A stretch of 64,000 nucleotides of DNA from Streptomyces spiramyceticus (GTDB lineage: Bacteria; Actinomycetota; Actinomycetes; Streptomycetales; Streptomycetaceae), in contig NZ_JARBAX010000001.1 in NCBI RefSeq assembly GCF_028807635.1, positions 2,245,001 to 2,309,000 of the forward strand. Reading direction: 5' to 3'. Each line of letters starts with the position of its first letter. Within the stretch, counting starts at the first letter, position 1. The notes below the pieces were generated by a model. The model saw only the letters and a list, made by a program, of their open reading frames with translations, had not been told where the DNA came from and searched no databases. The translations under genes and the position numbers were made by a program. Positions 61,950-64,000 of the stretch are shown here, in pieces.

Positions 61950-64000
61950 CTACGGGTTGGGTACGGCGACCGCCGCCTGCGGCCTGATCGGCAGGCGGTT
62001 GACCGGGCGGCCCGTCGCCGCGCGTACCGCCGATGCGACCGCCGCCGGGGACGTGACCGCCGGGACCGCGCTGGCCGGCTTCGCGCCGAAGGGGGCGACC
62101 ACGTCGCGCTCCTCGACCAGCTTCACGATCTGGATGTCCGGGGCGTCGAGGGAGGTCGGGAGTGCGTAGTGGGTGAGGTCAGGGTGGCGGACGAGGCCTC
62201 GGGGGGTGCGGAGGTTTTCGGTCAGGGCCGCGCCCACGCCCTGCGTCACGCCCGCCTCGATGCGGGTCGCGAGCTGCGCCGGGTTCAGGATGCGGCCCAC
62301 GTCCTGGGCCACCGCCATTTCCACCACCCGTACCGAGCCGAGCTCGATGTCCACGTCGACGATCGCGCGGATTGCGCAGAACGCCAGGCCCACGAAGGCG
62401 TCGCCCTGGCCCGTTTCGTCGAGGGCCTCCGTGGGGTGCGGGCGGCACTGGGCCGTGGCCCAGAGTTCCTTGCCGTCCATGGCCTCGGTGACCGTGGTGG
62501 ACAGGACACCGTCGTACGACGTGATCTTGCCGTCCGCGATCTGCAGCAGCTCGGTGGACATGCCGAACTTGTGCGCCAGCGGCTGGAGGAGCTGCGTCCG
62601 GACCATTTTGGCCGCCCGCTCCACCGCTCCGCCCGACACCCACGTGTGCCGGCCGTGCGTCGCCGCGCCCGCCGGGGGCTGGTCCGTGTCGACCGACGCC
62701 ACGTGGACCTCTTCGATGCCCAGGGTCTCCTGGACGATCTGGCGGGCCAGGGTGGAGAAGCCCTGGCCGGTTTCCACCGCGGCGCAGATCACCGTGGCCA
62801 CGCCGTCGTGGACCTTCACCGTGGCGGTGGAGACCTCGTCCGCGCCCTCCGCTCCGAGCATGTGCACCATGCCCAGCGCGTAGCCGACGCCCCGGCGCAC
62901 GGCGCTCGGTTCGCCCGCACCCTCGGGGCCGCCCGGCAACAGCCAGTCGTCCTGCGGGGTGTCCTTGGGGAGGGTGGGGAGGCGGAAGTCCCTTACCGAG
63001 CACAGGAGTTCCGCGACGGGCGCCGGGCACGTCACGGTCTGGCCGGTGGGCAGCAGGTCGCCCGTGGCCATGACGTTGCGCAGGCGCAGTTCCGCCGGGT
63101 CGAGGCCGAGCTTCGCCGCCAGCTTGTCCATCTGGCCCTCGTACGCGGCGCAGACCTGGAGGGCGCCCTCGCCGCGGACGTGACCGGACGGGGGGTTGTT
63201 CGTACGGACCGCCCAGCCCTCGATGAAGGCGTGCGGGACGACGTACGGGCCGCAGGCGAAAGCCACCGCGGCGGCGAGAGATTCGGAGGACGCGTCGGCG
63301 TACGCGCCCGCGTCCAGCAGGATCTGGGCCTCGACCTTGACCAGGTGTCCTTCCGCGTCCGCGTGGTGGCGGTAGCGGAGCAGGGTCGGGTGGCGGTGGG
63401 CGTGGCCGAGGAAGGACTCCTCGCGGGTGGCCGCCAGCTTGACCGGGCAGCCGGTCTTGAGTGCCAGCAGCCCCAGCGGGATCTGGAAGCTGCCGTCCTC
63501 GCGGTCGCCCGTCGCGCCCGGTACGCCCGTCACCACTACCTTGACGCGCTCCTGCTCCAGGCCGAAGCAGGCCGCGGCCCGGTCGCGGTCGGTGTGCGGG
63601 TCGGTGGACGCCGTGTAGAGCTCTACGCCGCCGTCGGGGCGGGGGACGGCGAGACCGGCCTCCGCGCCGATGGGGGCGGGGTCCTGGCGGCCGATGCGGT
63701 ACAGGCCCTCGACGATCACTTCGCCCGTGACCGACGGGTCGCCGAAGCTGAGCGGGATGTGGCGGATCAGGTTGCCGTCGGGGTGGAGCGGCTCGGCAGC
63801 GAAGGCCTGCTCCGGGTCGGTGACCGGATCCAGAAGTTCGTATTCGACCACGATCGCCGCGGCCGCCAGACGGGCCGTGTCGGGGTGGTCGGCGGCCACT
63901 GCCGCGATCGCCTCGCCGTGGTGGCGGACCAGGTCGGAGGCGAAGACGGGGCGGTCGGCGACGGTTCGGCCGTGCGCGGGGTCGCCCGGCACGTCGTCGT
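61950..64000 (-). CDS. Xanthine dehydrogenase family, molybdopterin-binding subunit (partial, 5' end outside)
   Basis: About 683 residues to the right edge; the frame is open there and any start inside the window would be internal. Ald_Xan_dh_C2-type sequence: PLHPDGNLIRHIPLSFGDPS, IPLGLLALKTGCPVKLAATR, TNNPPSGHVRGEGALQVCAA, AAVETGQGFSTLARQIVQET and VGLAFCAIRAIVDVDIELGS. It binds the Mo cofactor and hydroxylates purines; subunits for FAD and 2Fe-2S should be encoded upstream, outside the window. Confidence 0.92.
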   Translation of the reverse strand, partial: DDVPGDPAHGRTVADRPVFASDLVRHHGEAIAAVAADHPDTARLAAAAIVVEYELLDPVTDPEQAFAAEPLHPDGNLIRHIPLSFGDPSVTGEVIVEGLYRIGRQDPAPIGAEAGLAVPRPDGGVELYTASTDPHTDRDRAAACFGLEQERVKVVVTGVPGATGDREDGSFQIPLGLLALKTGCPVKLAATREESFLGHAHRHPTLLRYRHHADAEGHLVKVEAQILLDAGAYADASSESLAAAVAFACGPYVVPHAFIEGWAVRTNNPPSGHVRGEGALQVCAAYEGQMDKLAAKLGLDPAELRLRNVMATGDLLPTGQTVTCPAPVAELLCSVRDFRLPTLPKDTPQDDWLLPGGPEGAGEPSAVRRGVGYALGMVHMLGAEGADEVSTATVKVHDGVATVICAAVETGQGFSTLARQIVQETLGIEEVHVASVDTDQPPAGAATHGRHTWVSGGAVERAAKMVRTQLLQPLAHKFGMSTELLQIADGKITSYDGVLSTTVTEAMDGKELWATAQCRPHPTEALDETGQGDAFVGLAFCAIRAIVDVDIELGSVRVVEMAVAQDVGRILNPAQLATRIEAGVTQGVGAALTENLRTPRGLVRHPDLTHYALPTSLDAPDIQIVKLVEERDVVAPFGAKPASAVPAVTSPAAVASAVRAATGRPVNRLPIRPQAAVAVPNP

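Overview
The window is a high-GC actinomycete chromosome, almost certainly a Streptomyces. Evidence: strong G/C at third codon positions; an SsgA-family sporulation protein; two WhiJ-type XRE/DUF397 modules; DasR (dre) operators in front of GlcNAc PTS genes; and several start codons preceded by TANNNT at 5-7 nt, as in leaderless Streptomyces mRNAs. The order nagF-nagE1-nagE2, cysM-cysO-mec, clpS, pncB-pncA, ssgG, hpd-lrp matches, from memory, the core region around SCO2900-SCO2930 of S. coelicolor. Most of 4.6-55.5 kb is therefore conserved core, with small insertions.

Layout. 0-4.6 kb is accessory: the end of a DUF3427 helicase tail-to-tail with an SRA-HNH (type IV-like) nuclease, then a WhiJ-like cluster (ATP-binding anti-sigma-like protein, XRE regulator, two DUF397 proteins) and a frameshifted membrane-protein remnant. 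4.6-19 kb: DUF445 protein, secreted SGNH hydrolase, DUF1707 protein, a three-gene ABC exporter, a bifunctional penicillin-binding protein, an SMR pump, GroES-like and DUF3618 proteins, Bcp peroxiredoxin, two tandem HNH proteins, tRNA-Leu, rdgB, a lipoprotein and rph. 19-25.5 kb: the GlcNAc phosphotransferase genes with dre sites, an MBL hydrolase, a membrane-anchored MazF-like protein, and the CysM/CysO/Mec cysteine system with a Cys-codon leader peptide. 26-44 kb: amino acid permease, DUF2017/ClpS, NAD salvage (pncB, pncA), a secreted M6 protease, two RDD proteins, ssgG, a VOC protein, a GlcD-like oxidase, a TPR protein, a beta-propeller protein and hpd. 44-55 kb: Lrp, an osmoprotectant-type ABC transporter without its ATPase, an ArsR-like regulator/MFS operon behind five 14-bp iterons, a secreted Lon-type protease, an IclR regulator, a helicase, a Doc/antitoxin pair and an MFS transporter.

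55.5-60.4 kb is a small integrated element. Its left end is the 3' part of an intact tRNA-Cys gene and its right end is a perfect 50-bp copy of that part (55542-55591 and 60368-60417). It has no recognisable integrase. Its cargo is a divergent XRE/DUF397 pair; an operon of two small proteins, a 44-residue Pro/Gly-rich peptide containing Asp-Gly, and a PIMT-like methyltransferase overlapping the peptide gene by 4 bp; and an unknown two-TM protein. The peptide/methyltransferase pair resembles aspartimide-forming RiPP systems (imiditide-like) and is the best candidate here for a little-described system.

Beyond the element lie a Tat-exported lactonase and the large subunit of a xanthine dehydrogenase, cut by the window edge. 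Short non-autonomous elements with ~20-24 bp terminal inverted repeats (GGGTGTCCGG type) lie at 13.5, 35.7, 38.4 and 39.0 kb, mostly inserted at CTAG beside stop codons. Several carry smaller nested palindromic repeats.
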